From Algoriphagus lacus (GTDB taxonomy: Bacteria; Bacteroidota; Bacteroidia; Cytophagales; Cyclobacteriaceae), in assembly GCF_003583985.1 (NCBI RefSeq), contig NZ_QXML01000006.1, forward strand, positions 62,001-126,000: 64,000 nucleotides of DNA, read 5' to 3'. Position 1 is the first letter of the stretch. Each line of letters begins with the position of its first letter. Under the pieces are notes generated by a model. It made no database searches, was not told the DNA's origin, and worked only from the letters and a program-made list of their open reading frames with translations. The position numbers were made by a program, and so were the translations under genes. Shown one piece after another: positions 1 through 8,554 of the stretch.

Positions 1-1369
1 AGTCGATTCGTGTGGTTGGCAATGCTTTTCGAAGACTTTCTTTGGAGGCATCTTCCAGTCCTGAATTCCATAGGAATAGCTTTTTGAGTTGCTTTAGGCC
101 TGAAAGCGCAGTGACGGATTCCGATCCCAATTCATTACCTGCCAAGGCAAGATTTCGGAGATTTTTGAGTCCTTCTAAATTGGAAATCTGAGTGGCTGTA
201 ATTCCGGTAAAGTTCATTTGCAGTTCCTCCAGATTGGGGAAATCACCAAGGAAACTTAAATCCACTGAGGATAGAGGCATTCGGTTTAGGTTGATTTTGA
301 CAACCTGCTCACTTACTTTTTTGAGATCCTTGAGGGAAAAAGGATCAAAAGCTGAGGTTCCGTAGTAAGCAATTTCCAAAGCCGGAGAACCTGGATATAC
401 CGGATTCACTTTTCTGAAAAAATTGTTCAACCCTTTGATGTCTGAATCTGATGCAGGGTCGAAAGTGTAGTTTTTTTGGTTCGAAAACTTATTTGACGCA
501 AGTTGAAAAAGCGGTTCATCACTTTTCAATTCGGCTACTTTCTGATCAAAAGAACTCCCGGATGCTACCCAAAGCTGAAGGATTTCCAGTTCTTCCTCTG
601 TCAATTGCGCCTTGTTTTTGGGAGGCATATGTTCTTTTGCTTCAAGAGGAAGATTGATCCTCTGAATAAGGAGAGACTTTTCCAGGTCGCCAGGAATTAC
701 AAATGGGCCGTTTTTTCCACCTTTTTGCAGCCCCGCCAAATGATCCATGCGAAGCTCACCTTTCACTTTTCCTTCTTTGTGGCAAGCGATGCATTTTGCC
801 TCCAAAATCGGCTGAACCAAATGCTGGAAAACTTCCGCATCTTCCAAAGCCACCACTTCGACTTGAGTTTCCTGAACTGGGGCCAATAGAAAGTTTTCCC
901 CATGAGTCAGATTCGCTCCAAAATGCCCTGTCAAAATAATGGCTAGTGCCAGTCCAGAGGTGGAAATACGGAGGAATCCTGCTGATTTTTCTCGATAGAA
1001 ATAAATCAGCACAGCCAAACCTAAAGACGCCACACCGAGCCATTGGTGCCAAATCAAAGCGTCTCCTTCATAATCCTCCCTAGCCAAAATCAGCCCAGCA
1101 ACTACGGTTATACCTGTCAGATGGGCTCCAAAAAGCAAAAGTTGGGCTCCGGCACTTTGAAGTTTTTTGTCAGCAACCCAAAGTAATCCCACTGCCATCA
1201 GCAGCAGGACAATAGGGAAATGGAGAAAAAGAGGATGAGTTCTTCCCACCACCTGAATAAGGGATGGAATCTCCAAACGATCACCAGCGAGACTTAGCAC
1301 CAATGCCAGTCCCAACCAGAAAAACAGGGAATTTTCAAGGATCGGAATAATCCGGGATACTTTGGGCAT
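1..1369 (-). CDS. membrane-bound c-type cytochrome with leucine-rich repeats (partial, C-terminus outside window)
   Basis: One open frame runs from an ATG at 1367-1369 on the minus strand to the window edge (456 codons, no stop). Residues about 1-155 hold four hydrophobic segments; a histidine-proline pair (THPLFLHFP) in the second segment and GANLTHGE after the fourth resemble DUF2231-like membrane domains. A heme-binding CIACH motif lies at residues 193-197, followed by a PGDLEKSLLI stretch and HMPPKNKAQL, as in planctomycete-type cytochrome c domains. From about residue 350 the chain turns into leucine-rich repeats (FPNLEELQMNFTGI, LKNLRNLALAGNEL, LKQLKKLFLWNSGL). It begins 9 bases after the DUF1501 stop, so it is the last visible gene of that operon. 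A role in periplasmic electron transfer is inferred from the heme motif; the substrate is unknown. Confidence 0.85.
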   Translation of the reverse strand, partial: MPKVSRIIPILENSLFFWLGLALVLSLAGDRLEIPSLIQVVGRTHPLFLHFPIVLLLMAVGLLWVADKKLQSAGAQLLLFGAHLTGITVVAGLILAREDYEGDALIWHQWLGVASLGLAVLIYFYREKSAGFLRISTSGLALAIILTGHFGANLTHGENFLLAPVQETQVEVVALEDAEVFQHLVQPILEAKCIACHKEGKVKGELRMDHLAGLQKGGKNGPFVIPGDLEKSLLIQRINLPLEAKEHMPPKNKAQLTEEELEILQLWVASGSSFDQKVAELKSDEPLFQLASNKFSNQKNYTFDPASDSDIKGLNNFFRKVNPVYPGSPALEIAYYGTSAFDPFSLKDLKKVSEQVVKINLNRMPLSSVDLSFLGDFPNLEELQMNFTGITATQISNLEGLKNLRNLALAGNELGSESVTALSGLKQLKKLFLWNSGLEDASKESLRKALPTTRID

Positions 1370-1378
1370 ACGAGGGAA

Positions 1379-2833
1379 TTAAGCGATCAGGTCTTTTACT
1401 ACTTTACCATGCACATCGGTGAGGCGATACCTTCGCCCAAGGTGTTTGTAGGTAAGTTTTTCGTGGTCAATTCCCATAAGATGCATTACCGTAGCCTGGA
1501 AATCGTGCACATGGACTGGATTCTCAGTGATGTTGTATCCAAAATCATCCGTTTCGCCATAGACCATACCTGATTTCACCCCACCTCCGGCCATGAAAAT
1601 TGAAAAGGCTCTTGGATGGTGATCCCTTCCGTAATTATCCGGTAAAATTTTCCCCTGGCAATAATTAGTTCGGCCAAATTCCCCTCCCCAAATGATCAGA
1701 GTCTCATCTAATAAACCCCTTTGCTTCAAGTCAGTGATCAATCCAGCCGTAGCCTGATCTACATCCTTTGCTTGCCCGATCATTTGATTAGGGAGATCTC
1801 CATGTGCATCCCAACCTTGATGGTAAAGTTGAACGAATCGTACTCCGTTTTCGGAAAGTTTTCGAGCCAGCAAACAGTTCGCGGCGTAGGTTCCCGGAAC
1901 CAGGCAATCCGGACCGTAGAGTTTGACCACACTGTCAGGTTCTTTGGACGTGTCTGTGATTTCCGGAACTGCCGTTTGCATCCGATATGCCATTTCGTAT
2001 TGCTGCACTTTTGCGGTAATCTGAGGATCATTGAATTCCTGATAATTCAATTCATTCATCGCTGCGATTTGATCGATCATTTTGCGACGCTGTTCCCTGC
2101 TCATTCCATTCGGGTCGGACAAGTAAAGCACCGGATCTTCCGAATTGGAAAACTGTACTCCCTGGTGGGTGGCATCAAGGAATCCATTGCTCCAAAGTTT
2201 GGAATAAACACCTTGCCCGTTTCCTTTTCCACGACTTAACAGTACGCAGAAGGCGGGTAGATTGGCATTTTCACTGCCCAGACCATAACTAAGCCAAGAG
2301 CCCATGCTGGGTCGGTTGCCGACCTGTGCACCAGTCTGGAAAAAGGTTAAGGCCGGATCATGGTTGATGGCCTCCGTATGCATGGATTTGACGATCAACA
2401 GATCATCCACCACGCTGGAAATGTGTGGGAAAAGAGAGGATATCCAGGCACGGCTTTCGCCATACTGATTGAAGGGAAAATACGAACCAACCAAGGGAAA
2501 GGAGCTCTGTCCCGCTGTCATACCAGTCAGTCTCTGACCTGCCCGAATGGAATCGGGAAGTTCCTGTCCAAAGTTTTTATTCAAAAGGGGTTTGTAATCA
2601 AAGGTTTCCAATTGGGAAGGTGCCCCATTTTGGAAGAGGTAGATGATCCGTTTTGCTTTGGGCGCAAAATGGGGCAACGCCCGCATCAATCCGTCTTCAG
2701 CTTCCTGCTTTCCGGTGAAAAGGTCAGGAATCAAGAGTGATCCGAGGGCAACGCTTCCAATTCCAAGGCTAAGCCGTGAAAGAAATTTCCTTCTGTTGTG
2801 GTTAAGTCCCTGTTCTAAAATTTCCTTTTCCAT
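1379..2833 (-). CDS. DUF1501 family protein, Tat-exported
   Basis: The 484-residue protein carries a twin-arginine signal near its N-terminus (RRKFLSRL, arginines 14-15, then a hydrophobic stretch), so it is probably folded in the cytoplasm and exported. Family marks of DUF1501 (alkaline phosphatase/sulfatase-like fold) include FQNGAPSQLETFDYKP after the signal, GWDAHGD in the middle, IIWGGEFGRT and GRDHHPRAFSIFMAGGG near the end. The enzymatic activity of DUF1501 proteins is not established. It starts 1 base after the stop of the DUF1549/DUF1553 lipoprotein and is followed 9 bases later by a membrane cytochrome, so the three are almost certainly co-transcribed. DUF1501 with DUF1549/DUF1553 is a recurrent pair, best known from planctomycetes and also common in Cytophagales. 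Confidence 0.93.
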   Translation of the reverse strand: MEKEILEQGLNHNRRKFLSRLSLGIGSVALGSLLIPDLFTGKQEAEDGLMRALPHFAPKAKRIIYLFQNGAPSQLETFDYKPLLNKNFGQELPDSIRAGQRLTGMTAGQSSFPLVGSYFPFNQYGESRAWISSLFPHISSVVDDLLIVKSMHTEAINHDPALTFFQTGAQVGNRPSMGSWLSYGLGSENANLPAFCVLLSRGKGNGQGVYSKLWSNGFLDATHQGVQFSNSEDPVLYLSDPNGMSREQRRKMIDQIAAMNELNYQEFNDPQITAKVQQYEMAYRMQTAVPEITDTSKEPDSVVKLYGPDCLVPGTYAANCLLARKLSENGVRFVQLYHQGWDAHGDLPNQMIGQAKDVDQATAGLITDLKQRGLLDETLIIWGGEFGRTNYCQGKILPDNYGRDHHPRAFSIFMAGGGVKSGMVYGETDDFGYNITENPVHVHDFQATVMHLMGIDHEKLTYKHLGRRYRLTDVHGKVVKDLIA

Positions 2834-2834
2834 C

Positions 2835-5144
2835 TCAGCTTTTGGTTATTGTTTCTTCCAGGTTATACAAACTCACAATCACCTGCATCAAAGCTGCCGT
2901 GGCCGGAGTGATTGCTTTTTCATTCATGGGGTATTCGCCTACATCCAAGGCTTTTTTGGCATTTTCAGGATTTGACTTGAACTCCTCCAATTGTGCTTGG
3001 TAATAGTCCAGCAGAAGGTCCTTTTCTTCCGGTTTCATTTCCCTGCAGACTATTCGCTTGAACGCTTCGTCGATAGCTTCCTCTTCATTGGGATGACTTT
3101 CTGAAAGCTTGGTAGCCAAAACTCTAGAAGCTTCCAATACCAACGGATCATTCATCATCACCAAAGCCTGAAGAGGAGTGTTGGTGCGGTTGCGTCCGAT
3201 TTCGCATCGGTCCCGATTGCTCGAGTCAAAAATGATCGCCTTGGGAGGAGGTACTGTCAGTTTGATGAAATTGTAAATTCCCCTTCGATAAAGTTTATTT
3301 CCTGAATCCTGAACATAAGTCGCCAAAGTTCCTCTACCGGAAGTAGCTGCTTCCCAAAGTCCGGATGGCTGATAAGGCTTCACGCTCGGGCCACCAATTT
3401 CGCCATGAAGGAGACCGCTACTGGCAAGCACCAAATCCTGAATGTGCTCGGCCGGAAGCCTCAGCCGTGGTGCCCGCGCCAAGTACTGATTGTCCGGATC
3501 AATGGCCAAGTGGTCTTTTGTGATTGCTGCGGATTGACGATAGGTTGCCGACAGCATAATCTGCTTGATCAGTCGCTTAATGTCCCAACCATTATCCATG
3601 AAATCCGCTGCCAGCCAATTGAGCAGTTCTGGATGGGTTGGTAGATCGCCCTGCATGCCAAAATCACCTGCCGATTTGACAATCCCTTTTCCAAAGATTT
3701 CCTGCCAGATCAGGTTAACAAAAACTCGGCTGGTCAGTGGATTATTCCTGTCAGTGGCCCATTTGGCCAAACCAAGCCTGTTTTTCTCGGTATTTTCAGG
3801 AAACTCCAATATGGATTTAGGTGTAGATGCATCCACAGGTACAGTAGGGGCATCGTACACGCCACGGTCCAGGATATAAGTTGTTCTTTTCTCGTCATTT
3901 TCTCCCATCACCGAAACGCTGAGTTTGGTCGTATCAGGGTGATTGATAAAGCTCATAATTCCATCCAGATCATTTCTCTCGATCCACAGGATGGGTGTTT
4001 TTGCCGGTTTAGACTGACTTACATCACCTTCAAAACCTTTTTCCTTTGAGTTGTTGAAAAAGGCGAAAAGCTCATAGTATTCTTTTTGGGAAAACGGATC
4101 ATACTTGTGGTCGTGGCATTGTGCACATTCCATGGTGATACCCAAAATACCTTTGCTGAATGTGTTCGTTTTATCCAAAACATATTCAATTCGGTATTCC
4201 TCTTCGATGATTCCTCCTTCTTCAGTGTATTTATGGTTTCGGTTAAAAGCAGTAGCTAGAATTTGCTCCTTGGTAGCATTGGGAAGCAAATCCCCGGCAA
4301 GTTGCCAAGTGAGAAACTGGTCGTATGGTAGATTTTTATTAAACGCATGAATTACCCAATCCCGATAGGGCCATTGAGAACGGTATTCGTCATCCTGATA
4401 GCCGTAGCTATCGGCATAGCGTGAAATGTCAAGCCAAAGAACAGCCAGCTTTTCACCGAAAGACGGTTGGGTTAGTAATTCGTCCAGAAGTTTTTCATAG
4501 GTGTTTTCTCCTGAAAAACCTCTGTATTTGTCCAGGATTTCAGGTGACGGAGGAAGTCCAGTCAAGTCGAGGCTTGCCCTCTTGATCAACTCGTGAGATT
4601 TGGCTTCCGGATTGGGCTCCAAGTTTTTGGAAACCATTTTCCGGTAGGTAAACGCATCGATTTCGTTTATACCCCAGTCGGAGTTGGGGACAGCCGGTTT
4701 TTCCACTTTCAAGAAAGCCCAATGCGGTTCGTACTTAGCTCCTTGTTCGATCCAACGTTTGATCAATTCAATTTCATCCGGTGTCAAAGCCAGATTGGAC
4801 TCCGGAGGAGGCATTTGTTCTGCTGGGTCGGTGGAAAGAATCCTATGATAGACTTCAGATTGTTCTGGCTTCCCTGCCACCAAAGCAAACTTTCCGGGAC
4901 TTTCTTTCAGAGCTTTAAAGGCTCCCTCCTCTGTATCCAAACGCAAATCTGCTTCACGTTTATTGGCGTCAGGTCCATGACAGGCAAAGCATTTGTCAGA
5001 AAGGATAGGACGGATATGGAAATTGTAGCTGATTTGGTCTGTTCCTTCCAGTTCAAGCGAATTATCACTTTTTTGGGAGCAATTCCAACTGAAAACCGCA
5101 GGAATCAGAATCCATAATAGGCGAAAGGATTTTAATTGAGTCAT
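2835..5144 (-). CDS. DUF1549/DUF1553 cytochrome-type lipoprotein (PSCyt family)
   Basis: The 769-residue protein starts with a lipoprotein signal ending at Cys22 (FSWNC, relaxed lipobox). A planctomycete-type cytochrome domain follows, with heme motif CFACH at residues 52-56 and a MPPPES segment about 60 residues later. The middle matches DUF1549 (ASLDLTGLPPSPE, DISRYADSYGYQDDEYRSQW) and contains a second CxxCH at residues 340-344 (CAQCHDHKYDPF). The C-terminal third matches DUF1553 (NPLTSRVFVNLIWQ, FGKGIVKSAGDFG, NRTNTPLQALVMMNDP). It is the first gene of an operon with the DUF1501 protein and the membrane cytochrome. The motifs imply a heme-bearing periplasmic protein; the substrate is unknown, though such genes are often linked to polysaccharide use. 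Confidence 0.93.
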   Translation of the reverse strand: MTQLKSFRLLWILIPAVFSWNCSQKSDNSLELEGTDQISYNFHIRPILSDKCFACHGPDANKREADLRLDTEEGAFKALKESPGKFALVAGKPEQSEVYHRILSTDPAEQMPPPESNLALTPDEIELIKRWIEQGAKYEPHWAFLKVEKPAVPNSDWGINEIDAFTYRKMVSKNLEPNPEAKSHELIKRASLDLTGLPPSPEILDKYRGFSGENTYEKLLDELLTQPSFGEKLAVLWLDISRYADSYGYQDDEYRSQWPYRDWVIHAFNKNLPYDQFLTWQLAGDLLPNATKEQILATAFNRNHKYTEEGGIIEEEYRIEYVLDKTNTFSKGILGITMECAQCHDHKYDPFSQKEYYELFAFFNNSKEKGFEGDVSQSKPAKTPILWIERNDLDGIMSFINHPDTTKLSVSVMGENDEKRTTYILDRGVYDAPTVPVDASTPKSILEFPENTEKNRLGLAKWATDRNNPLTSRVFVNLIWQEIFGKGIVKSAGDFGMQGDLPTHPELLNWLAADFMDNGWDIKRLIKQIMLSATYRQSAAITKDHLAIDPDNQYLARAPRLRLPAEHIQDLVLASSGLLHGEIGGPSVKPYQPSGLWEAATSGRGTLATYVQDSGNKLYRRGIYNFIKLTVPPPKAIIFDSSNRDRCEIGRNRTNTPLQALVMMNDPLVLEASRVLATKLSESHPNEEEAIDEAFKRIVCREMKPEEKDLLLDYYQAQLEEFKSNPENAKKALDVGEYPMNEKAITPATAALMQVIVSLYNLEETITKS

Positions 5145-5442
5145 TTGGGCAGGAAGAAATTAATGTTCATAAGTTATAAGAAAATTTTAGAAAAGATGTC
5201 CTGACTTTTTATTAAAAAAGCAAAATCTAAACTTTCTAGAATAGGATCATACTACTAATCACGGCCCTTTCCCTAGGAAATAGAATTACAGGTGAGATCA
5301 AAATGAAACAGACGTTTTTTCACGAATCAAAAAGGATCTTTTGACTTAGAAAAATGAAAAACTGAGTCGTTCTATTTTGTCAGGTATTGAAATTGGAAGG
5401 TATTTTTAGTATTTTCAGAGGGTTCCTGAAATTGATAGAAGT
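5145..5442. other. divergent intergenic region
   Basis: This 298-base AT-rich spacer separates the minus-strand cytochrome operon from the plus-strand lipoprotein cluster. A plus-strand promoter candidate is listed separately at 5376-5408. I found no convincing promoter for the minus-strand operon, no RNA gene and no open frame. Confidence 0.6.
5376..5408 (+). promoter_or_regulatory. candidate promoter of first small lipoprotein gene
   Basis: TTTG at 5376-5379 is followed after 21 bases by TATTTTTA at 5401-5408. This matches the Bacteroidota form TTTG, 19-21 bases, TAnnTTTG except for the last base. It would start transcription near 5414, about 30 bases before the ATG at 5443. Confidence 0.45.
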
Positions 5443-5871
5443 ATGAAAATCAGCTTTTATTTGAGTTCGCTTTTCTTTCTAGGGGTACTTTTTCTGATCT
5501 GTTGTAAGACCTATCAAAACTTGGAAGATGTAAAACCTCGATATTCTGGTGAAGCCAATTATGGAGAATTGGCGATCAGTGATTTTTCCAAGCTTAACCC
5601 AGGAGATGAACTAATTATTCAGACCAAAAAAGGGGATCAATACTTCATGGATTTCAGGCAAATGAAGGATGGGCCAATTTTAGTGGGAGAAGCTTGGAGT
5701 TTTAACCTGAAAGAAATCGACTCACCGGTTATTGTAGAAATTCCCATTTCAGAAATAGCGAATGTTGAAGTTAAAAGAATAAATACTCCCCTAACGATTT
5801 TCTTGCCTGTACTAGTTGGGGGTGCCCTATTTTTAGTGATTTTGGGCGCTTCTTTGTCAAATGCTTTATGA
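5443..5871 (+). CDS. small lipoprotein with C-terminal membrane helix, paralog 1 of 3
   Basis: The 142-residue product has an N-terminal signal ending in ICCKTYQ, so the lipidated cysteine is probably the one before Lys-Thr-Tyr. A polar middle domain contains LNPGDELIIQTKKGDQY and VEIPISEIANVEVKR, and a hydrophobic segment closes the protein (about residues 115-138). The next two plus-strand genes share the same plan: Cys-Lys-x-Tyr, an acidic NLE-like segment, a Pro-Lys/Arg, a GD-x-hydrophobic strand, then I-E-I/IPIS-x-I-E and a C-terminal helix. The middle region looks like a small beta barrel, judging only by alternating hydrophobic residues. I do not recognise a characterised family. Confidence 0.8.
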   Translation: MKISFYLSSLFFLGVLFLICCKTYQNLEDVKPRYSGEANYGELAISDFSKLNPGDELIIQTKKGDQYFMDFRQMKDGPILVGEAWSFNLKEIDSPVIVEIPISEIANVEVKRINTPLTIFLPVLVGGALFLVILGASLSNAL

Positions 5872-5932
5872 GAATTGGGATTGTTAAAAGGTTTTATACC
5901 ATTTAAAATGAAATAAACTTTATTATCAATAA

Positions 5933-6370
5933 ATGAATAAGGGTTGTAATTTTCTCCTTGCGAAATTATTCTTCGTGGTCTCTATTATGCTTATTTTTAG
6001 TGGGTGTAAATCCTATAGAAACCTTGAGAACATTCAACCAAAAACTGTCCGAGAAGCGGGGGAATCATTTAAGCAAAGCACGCTAGAAAAGCTAGTGGAA
6101 GGCGACAAAATCCGGATAGTCTCAACAAATGGAGTCAGTTATCATTTGCAGTTTACCAAAGTTGAGGAAGGGAAAATCACAGGAGTGTTGTCTGAATCAG
6201 GGGAGAAGAAACTTGAAACTCCGGAACCCTTTGATATTGAAATTAGCAGCATTGAAAAACTGGAAGTCTATCGAAAAAGTCCAGCCTTAACCGCAGTGGC
6301 TATTTACATTCCCGTGGCCACAATCCTTGCAATCATCCTTTTGAGTGGCGGAGCTGGAATGACTTTTTAG
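5933..6370 (+). CDS. small lipoprotein with C-terminal membrane helix, paralog 2 of 3
   Basis: The 145-residue product has a signal peptide with lipobox FSGC followed by KSYRNLENIQPK, and a middle domain with VEGDKIRIVSTNGVSYHL and FDIEISSIEKLEVYRKSP. Its hydrophobic C-terminal segment covers about residues 118-140. Shared motifs and length show homology to the genes at 5443 and 6700, but the proteins are clearly diverged (roughly a third identical by eye). The gene lies 61 bases after paralog 1 in the same direction, which suggests co-transcription. It is followed by a strong hairpin terminator and a relic of the accC tail. Function unknown. Confidence 0.8.
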   Translation: MNKGCNFLLAKLFFVVSIMLIFSGCKSYRNLENIQPKTVREAGESFKQSTLEKLVEGDKIRIVSTNGVSYHLQFTKVEEGKITGVLSESGEKKLETPEPFDIEISSIEKLEVYRKSPALTAVAIYIPVATILAIILLSGGAGMTF

Positions 6371-6456
6371 GTTCCGCTCTTTTTTAACTAGAGCCCTTCA
6401 ATGGATTAATGCCTATTCTATTAAGAATTATTGGATTGACACGTTGTGTTTACCAA

Positions 6457-6486
6457 AAAAAAGCCACCCTTGCGAGTGGCTTTTTT
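6457..6486 (+). terminator. hairpin terminator after lipoprotein paralog 2
   Basis: An 11-bp perfect stem (6457-6467 with 6476-6486) encloses an 8-base loop and has A and T runs on both sides, so it can act in both directions. It is identical to the terminator at 7130-7159. Confidence 0.85.
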
Positions 6487-6530
6487 GTTATGACTTAATT
6501 TTCTGATTACCCTTTAATCACGGAAAAACC
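6457..6530. repeat. 74-bp direct repeat, copy A (terminator plus relic of accC 3' end)
   Basis: Positions 6457-6530 match 7130-7203 at 67 of 74 bases in the same orientation by hand alignment. The first 30 bases, which form the terminator hairpin, are identical. Read on the minus strand, the right part encodes Phe-Ser-Val-Ile-Lys-Gly-stop, the exact C-terminal residues of the real accC at 7180. Of the differences inside that coding tail, two are synonymous (Ser, Ile) and one swaps stop codons. This copy is not attached to any accC reading frame. Confidence 0.85.
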
Positions 6531-6699
6531 ATTTTCCCGGTTCGACAAGTTGGAGTTTTGCACTAAAAACGCCTTTGTTTTTTCAGTAATTGATTCCTGC
6601 CAAAATAATTTAAAGGATTGGCAAAGTTCCGTAAAACCGATTTCCCATTTCTTTTCCATCACGAAGGGAAGAAACTAGCTTTCTGGAAAAGAAAAGATT

Positions 6700-7125
6700 A
6701 TGAAAATTGAAGCTGTTAGGATGGTTTTAATCATGGTTTTGCTTTCCCTTGGATTTTCCTGTAAGGTTTACAGGGATGTAGAGAATCTTAGTCCAAAAGT
6801 CTCAAGAGAAGCCAAAGCTGGACCTTTTGATGAAAGTTCTTTGGGTAAACTGATCGAGGGAGATTTGGTGATTGTCAAAACCCTAACTGGCAAAGAGTTC
6901 AAACTTACTTTTACCGAAATTGTAGGAGGCAGTTTAAGCGGAATTGCATCAAAGATTGATGACAAGATTTTAATTCCTAAGGAGAAAGTTGAGATTCCTA
7001 TTTCTGATATAGAAAATCTTAATGTAAGGCGAGTCAGCCCGGCGGCTACGGTTCCTATTGTAATATTTGGTGCCTTGGGAATAATTATTGGGATTTATGC
7101 CGCTACCGCAGAGGCATATTGGTAA
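6700..7125 (+). CDS. small lipoprotein with C-terminal membrane helix, paralog 3 of 3
   Basis: The 141-residue product has a short signal ending at FSCKVYRDVENLSPK, a middle domain with IEGDLVIVKTLTGKEFKL and VEIPISDIENLNVRRVSP, and a hydrophobic C-terminal segment (about residues 112-136). It belongs to the same family as the genes at 5443 and 5933. Unlike them, it is separated by 329 bases from its neighbour and is bracketed by two 74-bp direct repeats made from the end of accC and its terminator. That suggests the gene arrived or was duplicated as a separate segment. Function unknown. Confidence 0.8.
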   Translation: MKIEAVRMVLIMVLLSLGFSCKVYRDVENLSPKVSREAKAGPFDESSLGKLIEGDLVIVKTLTGKEFKLTFTEIVGGSLSGIASKIDDKILIPKEKVEIPISDIENLNVRRVSPAATVPIVIFGALGIIIGIYAATAEAYW

Positions 7126-7129
7126 AATC

Positions 7130-7159
7130 AAAAAAGCCACCCTTGCGAGTGGCTTTTTT
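7130..7159. terminator. bidirectional hairpin terminator between lipoprotein 3 and accC
   Basis: An 11-bp stem (7130-7140 with 7149-7159) lies between the convergent ends of the lipoprotein gene (7125) and accC (7180). A and T runs on its two sides serve both directions. Confidence 0.9.
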
Positions 7160-7203
7160 GGTATGATTTAATCTTCTGACTACCCTTTGATCACTGAAAA
7201 ATC
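7130..7203. repeat. 74-bp direct repeat, copy B (intact terminator plus true accC 3' end)
   Basis: This is the partner of 6457-6530. It contains the terminator hairpin and the last eight codons, including the stop, of the functional accC. The two copies are 673 bases apart start to start and enclose lipoprotein paralog 3. Confidence 0.85.
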
Positions 7204-8529
7204 GAAGGTTTCCAAAAACTTCGTAGTGAAGTTTCCTTCTCTGAACTGTTCGTTCTCCAATAAGGCGATGTGGAAAGGAATGGTGGTTTTAATGCCATCA
7301 ATCACAAATTCTTCCAGGGCCCTCTTCATTCTAACAATAACTTCCTCTCTGGATTGACCGCTGACAATCAGCTTGGCAATCATGGAGTCATAGTTTGGAG
7401 GAATGACATAGCCTGCATAAACGTGAGAATCCACTCTGACTCCGCGACCTCCTGGAATATGAAGATTCAGGATTTTTCCTGGGCTTGGACGGAATCCATT
7501 AGCCGGGTCTTCGGCATTGATACGGCATTCCATAGCATAAAGCTTAGGGAAGTAATTTCTCCCTGAAATGGTCTCACCGGCGGCTACTTTAATTTGTTCC
7601 TTGATCAAGTCAAAGTCGGTCACTTCTTCTGTAATCGGATGCTCCACCTGAATTCGTGTGTTCATCTCCATGAAGTAGAAGTTTCGGTTTTTATCCACCA
7701 AAAATTCAATTGTACCAGCTCCTTCATAAGCGATGGCTTCGGCTCCTTTGATGGCTGCCTTGCCCATTGCTTCACGGAGTTCTTCAGTAATAAATGGTGA
7801 AGGAGTTTCTTCTACCAGTTTCTGATGTCTTCGTTGGATGGAGCAATCCCGTTCGGAAAGGTGGCAAGCTTTGCCTGTCTTGTCTCCAACGATTTGGATT
7901 TCGATATGGCGAGGCTCTTCCACGAATTTTTCAAGGTAAAGACCGTCATTTCCAAAAGCTGCACCGGATTCCATTTTGGCATCATCCCATGCTTTTTTGA
8001 AGTCTTTGTCTTCCTTCACAATTCGCATTCCCCGACCACCACCACCGGCAGTAGCTTTAAGGATTACCGGATAGCCCATTTCATTGGCGATTTTGAGTCC
8101 CTGCTCAATAGAGTCAAGTAGGCCCTCTGATCCAGGAATGGTAGGAACTCCAGCAGCTTTCATGGTTGCTTTCGCAGTAGCTTTGTCACCCATTTTGGCG
8201 ATCATATCCGGAGAAGCACCGATGAATTTAATACCATATTCTTCACAGATTCTGGAAAACTCAGCGTTTTCTGAAAGAAATCCATAACCTGGATGAATCG
8301 CATCTGCATTTGTAATTTCCGCAGCGGCAATAATCCGTGGGATGTTCAGGTAAGATTCCCGGCTTGGTGCCGGACCTATGCAAACTGCCTCATCGGCAAA
8401 TCGTACGTGCAAACTGTCTTTGTCCGCGGTTGAATACACTGCCACTGTTTTGATCCCCATCTCTTTGCAGGTTCGGATCACGCGCAGCGCAATTTCTCCA
8501 CGGTTTGCAATTAATATTTTTTTAAACAC
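7180..8529 (-). CDS. accC: acetyl-CoA carboxylase, biotin carboxylase subunit
   Basis: The 449-residue ATP-grasp enzyme carboxylates the biotin on BCCP using ATP and bicarbonate, the first half of malonyl-CoA synthesis in the cytoplasm. The N-terminus [16 protein letters not shown] is the standard biotin carboxylase start; here the start codon is GTG at 8527-8529. Visible motifs are the glycine-rich ATP loop [12 protein letters not shown], the [15 protein letters not shown] segment, and the catalytic [17 protein letters not shown]. Length is normal for the family. It lies 25 bases after accB and ends at a shared terminator. Its last codons are duplicated at 6487-6530. Confidence 0.97.
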   Translation of the reverse strand: MFKKILIANRGEIALRVIRTCKEMGIKTVAVYSTADKDSLHVRFADEAVCIGPAPSRESYLNIPRIIAAAEITNADAIHPGYGFLSENAEFSRICEEYGIKFIGASPDMIAKMGDKATAKATMKAAGVPTIPGSEGLLDSIEQGLKIANEMGYPVILKATAGGGGRGMRIVKEDKDFKKAWDDAKMESGAAFGNDGLYLEKFVEEPRHIEIQIVGDKTGKACHLSERDCSIQRRHQKLVEETPSPFITEELREAMGKAAIKGAEAIAYEGAGTIEFLVDKNRNFYFMEMNTRIQVEHPITEEVTDFDLIKEQIKVAAGETISGRNYFPKLYAMECRINAEDPANGFRPSPGKILNLHIPGGRGVRVDSHVYAGYVIPPNYDSMIAKLIVSGQSREEVIVRMKRALEEFVIDGIKTTIPFHIALLENEQFREGNFTTKFLETFDFSVIKG

Positions 8530-8554
8530 GGTCTGTTTTGGTTTAGTGAAAAAA

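Larger units (their letters stand above)
6371..6699. other. intergenic region with terminator and accC-tail relic
   Basis: The 329-base spacer contains no gene of its own. It holds a hairpin terminator (6457-6486) directly joined to a degenerate copy of the last codons of accC in minus orientation (6487-6530). Both are listed separately. The remaining part up to 6699 is AT-rich, and I see nothing further in it beyond whatever promotes the gene at 6700. Confidence 0.7.

Noticed and set aside
756..1052. 98-codon minus-strand frame near the left edge
   Set aside because: It is in another frame of the real membrane cytochrome gene that spans 1-1369.
5145..5442. Possible small RNA or hidden gene in the divergent spacer
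   Set aside because: I found no hairpin with T run, no open frame of note and only one promoter candidate, which serves the downstream lipoprotein.
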